Source: Dissophora ornata (Eukaryota > Mortierellomycota > Mortierellomycetes > Mortierellales > Mortierellaceae). Taken from it: a DNA stretch of 46,641 nt. Location of the stretch: assembly GCA_025201705.1 (NCBI GenBank), contig MU616743.1:1-46641 (forward strand), given 5' to 3'. Below the pieces are notes generated by a model that worked only from the letters and a program-made list of their open reading frames with translations, did not search any database and was not told where the DNA came from. Positions 20,910-34,000 of the stretch are shown here, one piece after another; positions within the stretch are counted from its first letter, which is position 1; every line of letters starts with the position of its first letter. The translations under genes and the position numbers were made by a program.

Positions 20910-21908
20910 TGTTGTGTGGGTTACAGGTGTGTGTTGGTTGGTGAGAAAAGCGACCCCTCGCTTTTTGCGGCAGGTTACCACAAGGACAGTGTGGCTTGCT
21001 GTAGCAGGTATCGTAGTTGGTGGACAAATCTCAGTGTCAAAGTGGCTTGAGGCTGTGCATCCTTCTTAATTGTCGCGCACAGACCTCCATCACTGCAAAA
21101 TACCAGCGGTAGCACTGCCCCCGCGACATCCATCCCGGTCACACAGGCCTCCATCCAATCTGCAGCTCATCCTCGGTCCGTCTCAAGATTGCAGAGGCGA
21201 CCTTTCGCCATGGCAGAGTCGAAGATGCACCGAAATTTCAGTTCTCGAATTACTTGTGCCATTGCTACGACATCGCATCCAAAGTCTTTCTAGAAAACTG
21301 AACAATGCTACGATGACATCAAGAGAACGGCTCCACCAGTGGAGAAGCGAGAGATGGGTGGCCCAAGTTGTCGCTGGACTAAATGTCAAAACACGTGATA
21401 TCTGGTTTCAGGCACAAAACACTGGCGAAAACGAGATCAAGCACGAAGGGCAATCTAAGATCGGAGGCTCTTGGCCTGGTTCAGCATTCCTGGCCCCAAT
21501 GTATTTCTACATCATCTGAATCTCTTCCCCTGTCTTCCTCCATACGCCCTTCTATTTTAGTTTTGTTTTTTATGTGAAAAAAAAAGAAAATGTATGATTC
21601 AAATCAAACAGCCATGCAAGGTCGGATTAACGACAAGACAAGCCTGCTGCACCAAGATGATCAATTTGATCTTTCGCGGTTAACCAATTTATCCCTCAGC
21701 GCCCCACCTTCGCGTAGCGATGGAGAGACTAGAGAAAAAAACTTGCCACCATACCAGAGTTATTTGACTCTCAATGGTTAATTAACCATGGCAGGCAGCA
21801 ACGCGATTCAAAGTTGATCTTCAGAAAGGATCGACGCGGACTGATCTTTTATACTTGCGTCTTTTAAACCCTTAATTCAGTGGCTGATTGCAAAAAAAAA
21901 TCTTTTAA
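20910..21908. other. Region between eIF2 beta and GCP2, no assigned gene
   Basis: The left part is the promoter of eIF2 beta. Plus-strand frames exist, the longest 150 codons at 21070-21519, but I recognise none. A second plus frame ending at 21301 reads like protein over about 35 residues (LKIAEATFRHGRVEDAP, then FQFSNYLCHCYDIASKVFL) but has no ATG; it could be a last exon. A minus-strand AATAAA for GCP2 was not found. Any gene here remains unproven. Confidence 0.3.
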
Positions 21909-24900
21909 TTAGTGTGACAAATGGGTAGAGGCAGCCATAGTCAGCGCGTCGCTCTTCTGGTTCGCATAAAACTGGTTGTAGTCCAACCGCACCACTAAAC
22001 ACAAGAACTGGACTGTCTCTGTCGCACTGTAAAAGTTTAAAGCCTCGATCAGCAGCTTTAGATGGTATGTGAACCCATCCTCAAACTCGTTCAGCCGCTT
22101 CATCGCTTGCTCGATCTGTTGCACCTCTTTTGCAGACGCCATTGCCGCTGCCTCTTCATCCAGCTGCGTTTCCATCGCTGTGAGCGCACGCGTAAAACGG
22201 TCTGTGTAGTTTGTGAATTTGATACACGTCGACATGAGCTTTGAATAGATCTAAACACCCAAAAAGGGTTAGTATGCCGCGACTTTCAAGCGTTTGGGGA
22301 AAAGTCTCCAAGTAGCCAGCATGCAAACAAAAACATACCCTCAACAGCTTGGAGTTCGTCAACATGCACTGGTTAAGACACGTATCCAAGAAATCCGAGT
22401 GGATTTGAAGCACCTGATCCACTGTAGAGACTTTGGCCAACTTCGAGGCCAGATCTCTCCAGTTCGGTTCCAGCACCTCTGAGCAGACATAGTAGGCAAA
22501 CTGTTGAACAAACGTCAACATCCTCGCACGCAATCCAAACACTCGCCCACGCCACTGTTTCAACTCTGGCGACGCATTCTTCCATACAGCGGCCTTTGCG
22601 TGCTCTGTCCAGGTATTGCAAAGTACTTGCTCGCCATGTTTGAGATAGAGTAGATGGCGGAAGAGCAGCTGGTACTTTGTCAAGGCTTTGCGAGATATGA
22701 CAAGCGAGAGTGGGAATTTGACTGAATAGTCCAGAGTGAGAGCATCAATACCTAGATTGACATAGCCATAGCCATAGAAAAGCAGATAAAAAATACGTTG
22801 GTTACATGCTTTTCAATGACTTCGCAGTATCGACTGCGTCCAGAGTGGTATAAGACACTGATCGCCTACCAGATAACGATCCTTTGCTCTGAGCGGGGAG
22901 CTCAATGGAGGTAGCCATGACCCCTTCCATAGCAGCCCCATAGGCATTATCATCTTGCCAAGAGTCATTGCCGCCATGTTGTTGCTGGCTTCCCTCGCTA
23001 TTCGCTCGACTGTGTACCTGGGCCCTCGCGTCCTTTGACTTGCCAGAGGTTCTTGACTCTACTCGATCGCTGGGTCCCCGACTCTGGCCCTGGCCCTGCG
23101 CTTGACCTTTAATACTAATGATTCGAAGCAGTTGATCTACCAGGCCAAGGTGACTCATATCAACCTTGAGATCCTCCTTAAAAGCATCGCTAACTGTAAC
23201 AGACGATGGGTTGCGGAGGACCAAGTCCATGAGTGACTGCAACTTGGTCAACGATACCTCCCGCCATGGTCGCTTTAACTCAACTGAGGCCAGATCCAAA
23301 AAGTGTGTAAAGTAATCCGACTGGTCTAGGAAGAAATATCTCTTCATTGATCTAAAAGTTGGCGAAAACATAATATCGTCAGTAGGAAAACGCCTTTGCT
23401 CTCATCTGCAAAGATACCATGTATGAAATATGACTAACCGAAGGCGACCGAGAAGTTGTTTGTCCTTCAACAGCAAATCCAAGAGTTTTCTGTTTGCATA
23501 TTGGTAGGCGGCATCGATGGTATCCACGAGTTTGCCGCCACTCAGTGCTGCCAACACATCGCTCCGTTCTATGTAATTTGACGGCGGCTGTTCTGTGGTG
23601 GCGTCGCTCTGCTCATCGCAGGAATTGGATATGTGAATACCACACTCCCTGATCACATTCAAGTATTTTCCTGCCAGCAGGATCTTTGTCTTGAGTGGGA
23701 CCAAGAATGAGGGCACATAGTTTTCGCGTATCGTATATCGTTGCTCCCAATACGCGTCGTTGAAGTCTTCTTTGATGCTCTCTTTGCTGACACGTCGACT
23801 TTCAACAATCATGAATTCTTCGTATGGGTCCCGGATCTCTCCCTTGTGGATCCATGACTCAAGCATGGCGATATATGGCACAGAAGCTTTGTTGAGTAAG
23901 AAACCATAAAGTTTCTTTGTTGCTGGGTCTCTAAAAAATACAGCAAAGATAGTCCTGAATTAAATAAAATGAAAATATGGACTCGCTGTCAAATGCAAAC
24001 GAGTAGTGGGATGACTTACCCACTCATGTTAAACATTCCAGCAGCAATGATGGCGAGGATGCTCCCTCCTTTGCTCTCCAACGGGACACCTTCCTTTGCT
24101 TTCAGATTCAACAACGCCTCGACATCATCATCAGGCGTCTCCCTTCTGCCCGCTTCCCGGATCACACCCACAAGGACATCAAGTGAGCTCAGTGTCTGCA
24201 TGGTTGGTTGAATGTAGTACCATAGCTTTTGAAGAGTGAAATCGGGGGATGAGCGGAACTGGGTCTCAAGTTGTGCTATCAGGATGAGATATTCCTATGC
24301 ACGCGAAGAAAGAATTGTTGGTTCGTGTGCATGCCAATGAGCTTCGACAAGTATTTCTGGCTTGCACCTGCTTCTCACCTTCAAGAGGCCTCTGATAGCA
24401 GCGCATAGAGCATGGCTCACGAACCCATATTCGAACCGTGAATGCAACTCAACAAACGCCTCCAGGGATAGGTAGATCGAAGCTAGTGGTAAGATTCTGG
24501 ACACCAAGTCCCGCAATGAAGGGTCTTATTCGAAGGCACCGATAGTGTTCCGGTTAGTTCGCGGACAAAATGATGAAACGATACCATGGTATAATTTTTG
24601 CCTCTTCTTACCCAGACTTTCATCCGCCTTGAACCTCTTGTGGATATATTCTGCGTCTTCATCCTCGGCAGTCATTGGTGGACGAGCCATGCTGATGTAC
24701 TTTCCTTCAATGCCCTGTGTATGATACATAAAGTGGAGCAAAGTCAGTCGACAAGGGTGATACGAACCAAACAAACATGCCAAGAGCATTTCCAGTTGCG
24801 CGGACCAAACTCTCAAAGATGACTCTTGAGGGTAATGATAGATCATACCATCATTATGAACAATATATCCTCGATGATGGCGCTCTCTTGCATTTTCAGG

Positions 24901-25602
24901 CTGAGGGTCCCTGCTTTCTGGAATTCCCCTTGCTTGGAAAACCGGTCGATAATAAAAAGACATACGTTTAGGGATAACTGGAATTCAGAACTATTGCAAT
25001 TCAGGATATGCCATTTTTCAGTACCTTGTCAGCATCCAGATTTGATTTTGAAGCCATTCTAGAATTTAGTGGCGCCCGGAGATGGCTGTTCTCATCATAT
25101 TGGGCATCATGGCCTCTCCCTGATTTTTTTCCCAGTGTCAGTGGAAGCAAAAATGTTGATATTGATGTACGGTTTAGCCACTGCCGATGAAATATTTCTG
25201 ACTGATAATCATCGATAAGCTTGTTGCTGACCTGCAGGGTCCTTGGTGATCTTTGAGCTAATCTTTCGCAGCAAGTCGTCTGCAAACATGCCCGACATTT
25301 CATTGTTCCTGTCTGGCATCGAGTCTGAGCGAGCACGCCCACCTGAGGCACTTGTCGTTGTGCTGCCCTGTAGTCCAGTAAGCATAGTACAGTGATGAAT
25401 TTTGTGTGTCAATAAACTGTCGCGCTGTTCTGAATTCGCTGGGTCGATGAAGAGCGATACGCACCTGTGGCTCAGATGATCCTTTGGAGTGTCTTTTTGA
25501 AACCCCTTGGCCTAATTGTCCGGCGGGCACTCTCGCCATTCCGGGGGAAGCATATTCCCGCTCTGCTGAGGGCCTTTGAGATCTCTGTGAACGACTGGTC
25601 AT
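21909..25602 (-). CDS. Gamma-tubulin complex component 2 (GCP2/Spc97/Alp4)
   Basis: Exons 25602-25465, 25367-25232, 25119-25025, 24932-24849, 24714-24612, 24524-24379, 24294-24020, 23930-23439, 23351-22870, 22751-22339 and 22250-21909 give 901 residues, the size of human GCP2. It is a core part of the gamma-tubulin small complex, which nucleates microtubules at spindle poles. GRIP1 shows IIEDILFIMMGIEGKYI, LRDLVSRILPLA, YLILIAQLETQF and VPYIAMLESWIHKGEIRDPY, then YTIRENYVPSFL and GKYLNVIRECG. GRIP2 shows RSMKRYFFLDQSDYFTHFLD, VKFPLSLVISRKALTKYQLL, LDTCLNQCMLTN and LDYNQFY near the end. The acceptor at 24933 is the least certain: three phase-0 choices exist. The first 90 residues are disordered. 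Confidence 0.95.
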
Positions 25603-26346
25603 AGCTTCGATTCAAGCAGTAGCTGATGTTGGGTTGAGGTGTGATGGTTTTTTTTTGTCGTCGAAGGACACGTCCCAGAATTGCGGGTCGCAGGTAGAGA
25701 GCAATGGCTGTGTTGTTACGAAAGTTGGTGTCGCTGGAGTACTTTTAACTTTCGTTCCCGTGTCTTTTGCGCGCGCGTGTGTTGATCGTCGAGTCAACAA
25801 GCGATGGAGTCTCTATAGGATGTGGGAGTGCACCTCCTGTTCGCCCAGAACGAAAAGAAAGCGTCGCGACTCTGAGCCCGTGTGGCTGAGATGGCCCTGC
25901 CTCAATTGAGAATGCACGGTGTGAAATCCATATCAGATTGCCTCCAGGACGCCGTTGCAATTGAACAGAGTAGGAGGAAGAGCGGGCACACAGAGCTCTG
26001 AGGAGTGCCGCTCGCGAGCTGCAGATCTGCGCAGGGCGCCTTGCGGGCGGGACGGTTTGGGCAATCCGACGGGCGCACGTATGCGGTTGTGTGCCTGCGA
26101 CATACGATCGGAAGCAGGGACAATAATGGTGGCGCTGAAACCTGCTTTTTGCAGGGGTGGGTGACGTTATCTTCCGTATTTAGTAATTTTGACAAATGAA
26201 AGTGCAAGCGGAGTGCCGACCTGGAGGAGGATAGACCACACACGGCACCCTGTTGGCAATAGACACTCTTCTCCCATTCTCTTCTTATCCTCCTGTATCG
26301 TACACCCCTCTTCCCCTCCCCCTCTGTCGCAACCCCACAGATTCCG
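25603..26346. promoter_or_regulatory. Divergent promoter of GCP2 and AFG3
   Basis: 744 bases between two start codons. A pyrimidine-rich leader (about 26260-26340) leads into AFG3. An alternating GCGCGCGTGTG stretch lies at about 25770. The 184-codon minus frame here overlaps the AFG3 start and encodes nothing recognisable. Confidence 0.45.
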
Positions 26347-28848
26347 ATGAGCGCATTCCTCACACGAGCTGCCCTGGCCAGGAACGGATGCACCCGGGCT
26401 GTTCCCCTCTCTCGATTCGCCTCAGGCACCCGACTCTCAACCCGCTCAACCCTCACAGCGACTCCAGCAAAACAGCGCCTCCAGAGCCGATTCTACTCTT
26501 CAGACAAACAGCCTGCGCCCAAGAACAGCAATGGTGACAAAGGCCATGCCGAGGGCAACAATAATGGCAGCAGCAAAAACAACAAGAATGGCGACAGCCA
26601 GAACGGTAACAACCAGCAATCGTTCGAGAACTTTTTCGGAAAGATGCTGCGCGATGCTACCAAGAATCTCGAAAACAACGGGCAGCCACCCAAGAGCAGT
26701 GGAGGCAACAGGAACCCCAACAACACCGGTCGTAACAGCGGTAACGGCAACGGCAACCAGCCTCAGGGGCGCAAACCCCTGTCTGACGGCAACAACAATA
26801 ACGGTCAGAACTTTTACACCATGACCCTCAACCCCGGTACAGTCTTGCCTATCGCGTTCACCTCCTATGTCCTCTACAAGGCTATGTCACCCTCAGATAT
26901 GAGTAGGGAGATCACCTGGCAAGACTTCCGATCCACATTTCTGGACCGAGGATTGGTCGATCGGCTCGTGGTCTTGAACAGGAACAGGGTCAAGGTCTAC
27001 CTGCGCCACGAAGGTTCGGGTTCCATTCCTGGAACATTGGGTCAGCCTCACGGCACGACCTACACCTTCAGCATAGGGTCAGTCGAGGCCTTTGAGCGCA
27101 AGCTGGATGAGGCCCAATCTGAACTGGGTATTCCCGGATCAGAGAGGATCCCAGTTTCTTACAGGGATGAGGTCAACGTGCTAGGAACCCTGATTCACTT
27201 TGCACCCACACTGCTGTTGGTTGGTGTGCTCGTGTACATGGCTAGGAAAGGCCCCGGAGGTGCTGGACAGGGCATTTTTGGCGTTGGCAAGTCCAAGGCT
27301 AAGCTTTTCAATCAAGAAACGGACATTGCAGTCAAGTTCAAGGATGTGGCAGGCATGGACGAAGCAAAGGTCGAGATCATGGAGTTTGTCAAATTCTTGA
27401 AGAACCCGGCCGCTTATGAGAGGCTGGGAGCCAAGATCCCTAAGGGTGCTATTTTGAGTGGTCCTCCCGGAACCGGAAAGACACTGTTGGCGAAGGCAAC
27501 TGCCGGAGAGGCTGGTGTTCCTTTCTTGAGTGTCTCTGGATCTGAATTCGTGGAAATGTTCGTTGGTGTGGGAGCCTCCCGTGTACGCGACTTGTTTGCC
27601 ACTGCAAAGAAGCAATCTCCATGCATCATCTTTGTGGATGAGATTGATGCGATCGGAAAGGCGCGTGGAAAGGGTGGTCAGCTCGGTGGCAATGATGAGC
27701 GTGAGAGTACATTGAATCAGCTGTTGGTTGAGATGGACGGTTTCGGATCTAACGAACATGTGGTCGTTCTCGCAGGAACGAATCGACCTGATGTGCTGGA
27801 CGACGCCTTGATGAGACCCGGTCGTTTCGATCGACACATTGCTATCGATCGCCCGGACATTAAAGGAAGAGGCGACATCTTCAAGGTCCATTTGAGACCT
27901 ATCAAGACGACCGAGGATATCCCCAAGCTGGCACAGAAGCTCGCTGCGTTGACCCCTGGATTCTCGGGTGCCGATATCCACAACGTCTGTAACGAGGCTG
28001 CGTTGATCGCTGCCAGACACAACCAAGATACCGTCGTAGAAGCAGACTTTGAAGCTGCGATAGAGCGTGTGATTGTAGGTCTTGAGAAGAAATCCAAAGT
28101 GCTTTCGCCCGAGGAAAAGAAGACTGTTGCATATCACGAAGCCGGACATGCAGTTGCTGGATGGTACCTCGAGCATGCAGACCCTCTTTTGAAGGTGTCG
28201 ATCATTCCCCGCGGAGTCGGTGCACTGGGCTACGCTCAGTACTTACCCAAGGACCAGTACCTGTACTCGACACAGCAGTTGATGGATCGCATGTGCATGA
28301 CTCTTGGAGGTCGAGTTTCGGAGCACATCTTTTTCGGAGTCATCACTACCGGTGCCCAGGATGATCTCCAAAAGGTTACTAAGATGGCCTATGCTCAAGG
28401 TGAGAATGCTACACGGTTAGGTAATCAAGGAATATGGGGAATTTTATAACGTAATCTCTAACGCTCTTGTTTATATCTTATAGTTGCTACCTACGGTATG
28501 GACTCTGAGCTAGGACCATTGTCGTATGGTAACCCTGATAAGGAGAACCAGTTCACGAAGCCCTACAGTGAGCAGACTGGTCAATTGATCGATAACCAGG
28601 TCCGGTCGTTGATTGGCCAAGCATTCCGCAAGACGACAGATCTTTTGACGGAGAGGCGTGGGGATGTTGAGAAGGTAGCGAGATTGTTGATGGAGAAGGA
28701 GGTGTTGAACCGCTCGGATATGGAGCGCTTGTTGGGCAAGCGGCCGTTCCAGGACAAGCTGCACGAGTTGTTGGGGACGGAGGCGACCCCACAGGACGAG
28801 AAGTACATCACGCCAGACTCTTCTGTACCTTCGTCGTCTTCACCATAG
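26347..28848 (+). CDS. AFG3: Mitochondrial m-AAA protease subunit, Afg3/Yta10 type
   Basis: Exons 26347-28399 and 28484-28848 give 805 residues. The protein is a hexameric ATP-dependent zinc protease of the inner mitochondrial membrane that degrades misfolded membrane proteins and matures some precursors. An Arg/Ser-rich presequence ([19 protein letters not shown]) ends near RFYSS. An Asn/Gly-rich spacer follows, then TM1 ([14 protein letters not shown]), the intermembrane domain and TM2 ([15 protein letters not shown]). The AAA module has Walker A GPPGTGKT (372-379), Walker [12 protein letters not shown] and the second region of homology [11 protein letters not shown]. The protease has HEAGH (597-601), [16 protein letters not shown] and [22 protein letters not shown] and KPYSE favour Afg3 over Yta12. 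The single intron lies just after the codon for Gln684. Confidence 0.97.
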
Positions 28849-29909
28849 ACATTCACGACGACACGGATAACACACTTTGTAAAGTAACGATGATTTTTCT
28901 AAAATAGACCTTTGTCCCTCCTTCCACCTATTCACGAATCTTATTCATATTTTGATGAAACGACAGCCGGAAAGGCTGCAACAACGAAGCACAGACGGTA
29001 GTCTAGTCTTGAACACATATATAATTTGCTTTGCCACGGCATGCCCATTAAAAAGTACCAGTAGAGGTGCTGATTATGATAGATTATCAAACGGAACAAA
29101 GAACCCCTTTTCGCTTGGTCTGCTTACTTGCTTTTGCAGATGCCCCCAGCTGGCAAGTGCTCCCATTGGATAATCACCTGCAGCATTCCTTCATTGCGTG
29201 TGTGAGTGGCAAGTTTCAGCCCCCTACGAATATTTAAATTTTTTTGTTTGCTGCATGCGTTCCATAATGTTTAATGCCCGCGAGTGCGTTTAAAATTATT
29301 TTTACTGTCACACATATTGCATGGCAGGGGCCCGAGTGTGCAAGTAAAACGCGTTCAAACGCGTACCGTGCATCCTTGAAATCACATTCCATGTGAGCAA
29401 TATACGCACACACATATCGCCGATGCAGGCGGGGGCATAGTCATTAGAGCACGACATCATAACAGGGCCTACCAGACTATAAAGGTGGACAACCGACACC
29501 CCTCCGTCACCCTCCTTCTCTCTTTCGTTACCACTTTCACTCTTGACTCTTGTTGCTCCCTCACGCGCACACGCGAATATACTACATTCACGTCCATTTC
29601 TGCATCATTCTCGCTGTATATATTGGCATCGTTCGTACTTGTCCCCTTCCCCTGTAACGCCTTCACTCGCCTCCACGGCTATCGCACTGTTTATACTTTC
29701 CACCCAAACCGCCTTCTCTTTTCGCAAGTTCATTCACGATACTCCTGTACATACATATTCACTCTTACCTTCTGCCATTCCAGCACATATCCATCTTCAC
29801 TTTTATCCCATTTCGCTTTTGTGTGTCCTACTCATTTACTTTATAAAAAAACAACAGCCATATCACCTCTTCTTTATAAGAAAACGACAACAAACACATA
29901 TAATCGAGA
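28849..29909. promoter_or_regulatory. AFG3 3' UTR and promoter of the four-span protein
   Basis: TATAAA at 29478-29483 is followed by a long pyrimidine-rich leader (about 29500-29830) up to the ATG at 29910. This implies a 5' UTR near 400 nt. No gene is seen between 28849 and 29470; the open frames there are short. Confidence 0.5.
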
Positions 29910-30788
29910 ATGTACAAGCAAAGCGGCGCAAGAGTCAGACTTTTGTTGACGGCGATGTGTCTGTTTATTGTGTTTTTGCTGGCGGCGATCATCATGGGCA
30001 GCATTGGTGTCGGTGGCAACATCTCGTACCTGACCACGGACACGGGGTGTATGCTCTACATGACCGTCGATAACAAGGTTCCATTGTACCATGCCTGTAA
30101 GAATTCGCGAGCGAGCTGAGAATGACAATCAGAGAGAAAGAGATAGAAAGAAAGAAAAAGAAATGGAATAACTCTCTTTCCCGCCATTTTACAAAGAAAC
30201 ATTACTCGAACACGACAATTAACATTTATTCTTTTGTGGTTTACTTATAGCTTACTGCCAATTTCCAGTGATCGGTGCCGCAGTGATCAGCGTGTTTGCA
30301 GTTCTGTTTCTAGGCTACTGGGCGGCGGTAGCGCACCGATACGATGAGTATGCGCCCGTGATCGTTTCCCAGATCTTCATGGTAATCGCCATCATGATGA
30401 CCGTGCTCTCGTTTGCGATCTGTGGTGAGATCGGAATTGGCCTTAGTATCGGTTGCCAGTCCATCGCGCCCGGAGGAGGCATGAGCGGCTGTCAAACTGC
30501 CACTAGCGGCTTCCAAGGTGAGCAAAGGCGAAAACGAATAACCAAACGAATATGACGCAAACATCTTGCAGTGACTTACTCAATCTTTACGTTACATCTT
30601 TTTCTATAGCGCTATACACAGGACAAGTGAGTGCAGGACTAATGGGTGGCTTCTGGATCGTGGCTATCGTTCTCGAATATGTCCAGTTCAAGTACCAGCC
30701 AGAATACGACGCTGACCCCTACAACACTCAACAGCAGGCATACGGACAAAACAACGAGTCAACCACAGCCACAGATTATGTCAACTAA
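29910..30788 (+). CDS. Four-transmembrane protein of unknown function
   Basis: Exons 29910-30096, 30251-30517 and 30610-30788 give 210 residues. Four hydrophobic helices are visible: about 10-35 (LLLTAMCLFIVFLLAAIIMG), 70-90 (VIGAAVISVFAVLFLGYWAA), 102-125 (VSQIFMVIAIMMTVLSFAIC) and 160-180 (AGLMGGFWIVAIVLEYV). Two Cys-containing loops lie between them (DTGCMLY...SYCQF and IGCQSIAPGGGMSGCQT). The tail is polar with QQQAYGQNNES. The plan resembles the fungal MARVEL/SUR7-like tetraspans of the plasma membrane, but I see no diagnostic motif and name no family. The first methionine is used because the basic YKQSGARVR directly precedes helix 1. Confidence 0.85.
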
Positions 30789-30974
30789 ATTTCAAGTCGC
30801 GTCCCCTTCCCTCCGACATTTCCTGTCGTTTATGTATTTTTTCCCTCCGCATTACGAAGAGAGCTTTCACGAACTGCTTTTCTATCCATCCGCACTGTCT
30901 ATATTTTTTCTACATCCAACCATACAAATACTCATGTCTATATAACTTGTCCCATTATCATGTCTTTTACTCAC

Positions 30975-31017
30975 AATAAAAAATTTAAGTTTGCAAGTAG
31001 AGGCATTTCTATTTATT
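30975..31017. terminator. Facing poly(A) signals, four-span gene and attractin-like gene
   Basis: AATAAA on plus at 30975-30980 and on minus at 31012-31017. The signals point at each other across some 30 bases, so the mature 3' ends almost certainly overlap. Confidence 0.55.
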
Positions 31018-31061
31018 GTACAAGTTGGCGTTTTCCGTGTCTCTCTGGTTTCTTTAAACAT

Positions 31062-34000
31062 CTAATAACTGGCTTTCTCTGGGAATTGTTCCTGGTGCCG
31101 ACGGAGTCTCTCCACCCCCCTCTCCCATTGACGACGATCATGCTGTTGCTTTGCCTTGTATGCCCACCACCGGGCCGGGTCCGGCACAAAAACCGACCCA
31201 ATCGCCATCGGCGGAAGCCGTCGATCATCCGATGCTACAACCGCAGAATCCATCATATTACAGTTATTGCTGCCGTTATTGCCTGGCGCGGTGTTGGTGT
31301 TATACATGTTGAAATTTCCTTCGTCGCCCTCAGCGCAGGTCGTCATGACCGGTCGAGTCATAGCATCCCCTGGAAAGACGATCAGTACGTTCACTGCGAG
31401 TAAAGGGCCAGGCTCATACTCTTGTGGCCCCCTCATCCCAATCGGCTGGTGACGGTCCTCCGGAGAATCTTTAGATCCAGGATCGCGCAGAGACAAAGCA
31501 GGGGCCTCGCCTGCGGACCCTACAGCGGTGTCATCAAGCCTACTGTTGGGCCTCACGAACTGGTCCATTTCAATACTCTCCGACTGAGCTGGGCCCACGT
31601 CAGGCGATGAGACAACTCGGGACTTGATAATCATTCGAGATGCTATCCTTTGGGCTTGGCTCAACGTCCCTCGCAGATGAGTCGCCCTACTATTGAAAAT
31701 GGTGCCTCTTTGCGACGCTGACCGAACAAGCACAGGTACCGCAGCTCTTTCGCCGACCTGTTGCCGTTGCTGCTGCTGCCTGATCATGGAGCGCTGGTAT
31801 CGCTTATAGTGCCTCTTGGTTCGAGGGACTAGGCCGCCATGGAACGGAAGCGGTTCTATTGAGATGGGCTGGACTCTTGTAGGATTGCGATATCGAGAGT
31901 TCCAGGTCTTTGCATTTTGCCGGTTGCGGTCAGCATTCACTGAGTTACCAACCCCAGCAAATTGATCTGCTTCCAATTGTTCTTCCATGATATCATCATA
32001 AGCGCTGGCTGTGAGTCCCTCTTGATCCTCTGGCTTTGTCCTAGATTGATCAAGGAGCCGTTTCAGAGACGTGGAGCCACTGAGACTCTTAAGCGACCAC
32101 CCGCGCTTCAGACTATGACGTCTCTCGGTCGAGTCAGCCCTGTAAGAGAGTCGACGGCCAATATGGCTTGAGTCTACGCTACCCTGATGACGGCTATCTC
32201 CAGAATATGGTGGCGATGATCCAAGGTCGCAGATAAAATCGGACCGTGGTCGAGAGTCCCTCCTGTCGTCATTGTCCATACGTGACACCGAAGGGTCCGA
32301 AAACGAGCGATTCATCGAGTCTACTGCAGATCTCGCATGGCCGCTCACAGAACCCATAGCCGCTGGGGGTGGCACAGCCGGCATGTTGGTCGCTTCCGCT
32401 TGATCACCCCGTACGACATTTCGACGTCGAAGGCCACTCTTCTCAATGCCAATCGCTGGCAACCCCAGAGCATCCTGATTGTGGACACCGACAACGATTC
32501 GATACATGGGTTTCATATCTTTCAGATTCTCATCCGATGAAGCCGAAGCCAGGTTAGCCGCCCGTCTCCTTCGTTCCTCTTCTTCCTCTTCCTCTTCCTC
32601 CTCCATCAGTGCAGCTGCTTGTCGGGCCTGATCTCGCTCTTCCATCTTCTTCCGGATTTTGTATGCTACCAGGACCAACAGCAGCACTCCAACAATAAAC
32701 CCGGCCATTCCAAATCCTAACGTCGCCAGATCAAATGATGACCCTTGCCCTGTACTATCATCCACAGAAGGATCCAACAGTACGACCGTCAGTGTGAACG
32801 ACAACTCTGTGGGGTTATTGTTTTTGAGCGAATAGACGTAGTATCCCGAGAACCGTCTAGGATCTTCGGCTGGGAAGTCCACATACGTCAGAATTGACTC
32901 TCGCAGCGCTGACGAGGACGCTGACGCATCTAATCCTGAATATTCTGTCCATCGGTTCAACAATTCGCTGGCATTCAAGGTCCCCGCGGATGTGATCACG
33001 GGGTTGTCGCCTATCGTCATGTTTTCTGATAGATCTGCAGGGGTTGGGGATGAAGTTCCAGAGTACCCATTCCAGGTATCGTCCGTGAGTCCGTGATCGG
33101 CACGCCAGTACATGTTCATGAACCCCTCCCATACATTCAGGGAACTGAAATACAATGACTCTGCTGGGTTTGTCAGGATCTGGAATTGGACGTCCAGGCC
33201 CTGTGCGTCGATGTAGGTCTTGAAGGCGATCTCCTGTCCTGATTGAAGTATGCCCGGATACGTCACTCCAAGATTGAGTGACGTCCGGCCGGGACACATA
33301 TCGGACGTCGTGACGACCTGTGCTGTTAGATCTGGCTGTTGCCGGAGCAGGTCCTGGAGGGTGCCATTGCTGGGAATATCTGTCGTGGTGCCCAGGAGGT
33401 ACGCAGGCGTTACAGAGGACGAGGAGGACGAGGAAGAAGAGGCGGCGGCGGCGGTGGTGGTGGTGGTGGTGGTGGTTGCATTCGATTTGGCTTTGTCGGT
33501 GTCAAAGAGGCAGAGTCCACCAATGTAGGAACAATAATTCATATTACAGTTCTGGCAGTCGTCATATAGACTGCACCAACGCAGCGCTGTTTTTGCACAA
33601 AGAAAATAAAACCAAAGGAAAGTAGATAAGATGGTCAGTATTTATAGAGTGGAAACGTGGGATAATGTGCGCCGGCACAATGGTTTTACCTCGGCAGTTG
33701 TTGACATCAGCTGATGTGGGAGTCGGAACGTCCAGTGTGAAATTAAACATGTCCTGGTGTTCCAATCCGTCAAACCCGCCAAAAACATATCCAGTCCATG
33801 CAGTTTTGTTTCCACCAGTGGCTCCTGGCGGCCGAAGAACCATCGTATGGTTGACCCTGCTCCTTGTAACTCCAGTCGCGTCCGGTATGTCATAAGTCGT
33901 CCAATTCTGGCAAGCTGTTTCGCAACAATAGACAGAGGTAAGTACAACAATCAAACATCAGATCGAAATTCTTCTCTCGTCAAAGGATGAACATATGAAG

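Noticed and set aside
27181..28176. 331-codon antisense frame over AFG3
   Set aside because: It mirrors the AAA and protease coding sequence and has no family resemblance.
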